Assembly (NCBI GenBank): GCA_031260095.1
Contig: JAIRKN010000131.1
Coordinates: 1 to 8,389, forward strand
Source of the DNA: Tannerella sp.
GTDB lineage: Bacteria > Bacteroidota > Bacteroidia > Bacteroidales > Tannerellaceae
DNA: 8,389 bases
Reading direction: 5' to 3'
Shown: piece by piece, positions 6,321 through 8,389 of the stretch
How the letters are laid out: every line of letters begins with the position of its first letter
How positions within the stretch are numbered: position 1 is the stretch's first letter
Made by a program: the position numbers and the translations under genes
Notes under the pieces: model-generated
What the model saw: only the letters and a program-made list of their open reading frames with translations
Databases searched by the model: none
Told to the model about the DNA's origin: nothing

Positions 6321-7412
6321 ATGACAAACGATGCTTATTTACAGATATTATCACATTTTGATCTGGATGAAAACGCCGTGGAGGCAACACCATTCGGAAA
6401 CGGACATATAAATGATACGCTAAAAGTGACCACTTCTTCCGGAAAGGGGAAATATATCCTTCAACGTATCAATCACCATATTTTTACCAATGTGGATATG
6501 TTGCAGAATAATATACACATTGTAACGTCGCATATACGAAAAAAACTGGAAGAACGTAACGAAACGGAGATAGACCGAAAAACGCTGACATTTCTCCCGA
6601 CGAAAGACGGCAAACTGTACTATCATGACGGTGAAAGTTACTGGCGTGTATGCCTGATGATCCCGGATAGTAAAAGCCTGGAAGAAGTAAACCCGGAATT
6701 ATCCTATGAAGCAGGGAAAGCTTTCGGCGATTTCCAGTCCATGCTTGCGGATCTCCCGGAAGGCGCTTTGGGCGAAACTATCCCGGATTTCCATAATATG
6801 GAATTTCGTTTACAACAATTTTACGACGCTTTGGCAACAAATGCGGCAGGACGCTTAGAGAAAGTGAAAGATCTCGTTGAAGAGATCGAAAAACGCGCCA
6901 AAGCAATGTGTATACAGGAAGAATTATACCGGGAAGGCAAGCTTAAGAAACGTATCAACCATTGTGACACAAAAGTAAATAACATCTTGTTTGACAATAA
7001 CAGTGGCAAGGTATTGTGTGTGATAGACCTGGATACGGTCATGCCCGGCTATGTGCTTTCCGATATCGGTGATTTTATTCGTACAGGCGCTAATACCGGA
7101 GCGGAAGATGATCCGAACCCGGATCATGTAAATGTTAATATGGATATATTCAAAGCTTATACGCGCGGCTATATGGAAACGGCAAAATCATTCCTGTCTC
7201 CATTGGAAATCAGCCTGCTTCCTTATGGCGGGCGATTACTTACCTATATGCAGACCGTACGCTTCCTTACCGACTATATTAATGGCGACACCTACTATAA
7301 AATACATCATCCCGAACATAATCTGCAACGCACTCAGGCGCAGTTCAAACTATTGCAAAGCCTCGAAGATCATGCAAAAGAAATGGATGATTTTATGAAA
7401 ACATGGCTGTAG
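6321..7412 (+). CDS. APH-fold sugar kinase, N-acetylhexosamine 1-kinase (NahK)-like
   Basis: The 363-residue cytosolic kinase belongs to the aminoglycoside phosphotransferase/choline kinase fold. It resembles bifidobacterial NahK (about 359 residues), which phosphorylates GlcNAc and GalNAc at C1 in salvage of host-glycan sugars. Shared segments are FGNGHINDT at 25-33 (nucleotide loop), YILQRIN at 45-51, AGKAFGDFQ at 131-139, NHCDTKVNNIL at 213-223 with the putative catalytic base Asp216, VIDLDTVMPG at 234-243 with metal ligand Asp236, DIGDFIRTGA at 248-257, and HHPEHNLQRTQAQ at 329-341 near the C-terminus. In Bacteroides, homologues are often labelled mucin-desulfating sulfatase (MdsC), probably a misleading name for a kinase. 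The open frame reaches back to ATG 6231, but those 30 residues are translated promoter sequence, so ATG 6321 is used. No epimerase, pyrophosphorylase or glycosidase lies nearby, so the substrate is inferred from similarity only. Confidence 0.88.
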   Translation: MTNDAYLQILSHFDLDENAVEATPFGNGHINDTLKVTTSSGKGKYILQRINHHIFTNVDMLQNNIHIVTSHIRKKLEERNETEIDRKTLTFLPTKDGKLYYHDGESYWRVCLMIPDSKSLEEVNPELSYEAGKAFGDFQSMLADLPEGALGETIPDFHNMEFRLQQFYDALATNAAGRLEKVKDLVEEIEKRAKAMCIQEELYREGKLKKRINHCDTKVNNILFDNNSGKVLCVIDLDTVMPGYVLSDIGDFIRTGANTGAEDDPNPDHVNVNMDIFKAYTRGYMETAKSFLSPLEISLLPYGGRLLTYMQTVRFLTDYINGDTYYKIHHPEHNLQRTQAQFKLLQSLEDHAKEMDDFMKTWL

Positions 7413-7427
7413 CCGGAAAAATTATTT

Positions 7428-8378
7428 TTACAATTCCTCTTCAATCTTATACCGGTTACGATTAGGAGCGTTCCGTGTGATTAACTCGCCGATAAAACCG
7501 GCAAGGAATAACTGCGTGCCGATAATCATGGCAGTAAGTGAAATATAGAAATAGGGTGAATTAGTAACTAAAGGACGTAAGTCCCCGTCAATGATAGACA
7601 TCAGTTTGGCCACAAGCACAACAATAAGAGCAATAAACCCGATAAAAAACATAATACTGCCCAGAAAACCAAATATGTGCATTGGCTTCTTTCCAAACCT
7701 CGAAGTAAACCAAAGAGTAATCAAATCCAAATAACCATTAAAGAAACGACTTAATCCGAATTTTGTTTTTCCGTATTTACGGGCCTGATGATGAACCACC
7801 TTTTCCCCTATCTTATGAAATCCGGCAATCTTCGCCAGATAAGGAATATACCGGTGCATATCATTATACACTTCAATATTCTTCACTACCTCTTTATTAT
7901 ACGATTTAAGCCCACAGTTAAAATCATGCAACCGGACTCCCGAAAATTTACGGGCAGTAGCATTAAACAATTTAGAAGGCAGATTTTTTGTCAGTTTATT
8001 ATCGTAACGTTTTCTCTTCCATCCGGAAACAAGGTCATAACCGTCTTCTTTTATCATACGGTAGAGCGCCGGTATCTCATCCGGACTGTCCTGCAGATCG
8101 GCGTCCATCGTTATAACGACGTCACCCTGCACACGCTGAAACCCGCAATGAAGCGCCGGTGATTTTCCATAATTCCGGCGAAATTTAATTCCCCTTACTT
8201 CCGGCGCCTTAGCGCTTAACGACTTGATAATATCCCATGATACATCCGTACTTCCGTCACTGACAAAAATAATCTCATACGAAAATTTATTTTCGTCCAT
8301 CACACGTTTTATCCAATCATATAATTCGGGAAGCGATTCCGCTTCGTTATACAGTGGTACTACAACTGATATATCCAT
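7428..8378 (-). CDS. GT2 family glycosyltransferase, polyprenyl-phosphate sugar synthase type (DPM1/GtrB/ArnC-like)
   Basis: This is a 316-residue membrane-anchored GT-A enzyme, likely transferring a sugar from a nucleotide donor to undecaprenyl phosphate on the cytoplasmic face for envelope glycan assembly. Visible features: the N-terminal VVVPLYNEAESL (5-16), SDGSTD at 40-45 (Asp41 binds the nucleotide), RRNYGKSPAL at 67-76, the DxD metal site MDADLQDSPDE at 91-101, and the family QARKYGKTKFG at 198-208. Two C-terminal transmembrane helices follow, roughly residues 234-260 and 274-300, then a charged tail. This two-helix layout matches GtrB/DPM-like enzymes. The start ATG at 8378 is supported by the family N-terminus (MDISVVVPLYNE), although the frame stays open to the window edge and only 11 upstream bases are visible. 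It converges on the kinase gene with a 15-nt gap. The sugar and acceptor cannot be read from the sequence. Confidence 0.92.
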   Translation of the reverse strand: MDISVVVPLYNEAESLPELYDWIKRVMDENKFSYEIIFVSDGSTDVSWDIIKSLSAKAPEVRGIKFRRNYGKSPALHCGFQRVQGDVVITMDADLQDSPDEIPALYRMIKEDGYDLVSGWKRKRYDNKLTKNLPSKLFNATARKFSGVRLHDFNCGLKSYNKEVVKNIEVYNDMHRYIPYLAKIAGFHKIGEKVVHHQARKYGKTKFGLSRFFNGYLDLITLWFTSRFGKKPMHIFGFLGSIMFFIGFIALIVVLVAKLMSIIDGDLRPLVTNSPYFYISLTAMIIGTQLFLAGFIGELITRNAPNRNRYKIEEEL

Positions 8379-8389
8379 CCACTTATGTA

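Noticed and set aside
7108..7127. Inverted repeat ATGATCCG/CGGATCAT inside the kinase gene.
   Set aside because: It falls in the DDPNPDH coding stretch and is not accompanied by any other signal; likely chance plus codon bias.

Overview
The window looks like chromosomal DNA from a Bacteroidales bacterium (phylum Bacteroidota), perhaps a Porphyromonadaceae, Tannerellaceae or Barnesiellaceae relative; the genus cannot be fixed by eye. The evidence is two excellent Bacteroidota-type promoters (TTTG, 20-bp spacer, TATATTTG), weak or absent Shine-Dalgarno sequences, a DUF4270 lipoprotein (a Bacteroidota-restricted family), and its pairing with a half-length GT5 protein beside panC. I see no phage, insertion-sequence transposase, CRISPR array, tRNA or rRNA.

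Layout. (1) 1-1002: dapA (lysine and meso-diaminopimelate synthesis) on the + strand, with its own promoter and a strong intrinsic terminator whose left arm lies inside the coding sequence. (2) 1023-3328: a minus-strand pair, a stand-alone N-terminal GT5 (glycogen/starch synthase-like) protein followed 11 nt later by a DUF4270 lipoprotein. (3) 3329-3539: an A/T-rich divergent promoter region. (4) 3540-4738: panC and panD, overlapping by 4 nt, which make pantothenate and its beta-alanine precursor for CoA. (5) 4739-4853: a gap dominated by a 72-bp near-palindrome. (6) 4854-6194: a MATE-family multidrug/cation antiporter. (7) 6195-6320: a gap carrying a promoter that matches the dapA promoter at 33 of 41 positions. 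(8) 6321-7412: an APH-fold sugar kinase closely resembling N-acetylhexosamine 1-kinase (NahK). (9) 7428-8378: a convergent minus-strand GT2 polyprenyl-phosphate glycosyltransferase with two C-terminal membrane helices; its promoter lies beyond the window.

Most genes are housekeeping. The parts that remain unexplained are the GT5-half/DUF4270 pair, the 72-bp palindrome between panD and the MATE gene, and the promoter sequence shared by dapA and the NahK-like kinase. Three start codons were moved inward from the longest open frame: panC to 3540, MATE to 4854 and the kinase to 6321. I see no convincing new multi-gene system; the GT5-half/lipoprotein pair is the closest candidate.
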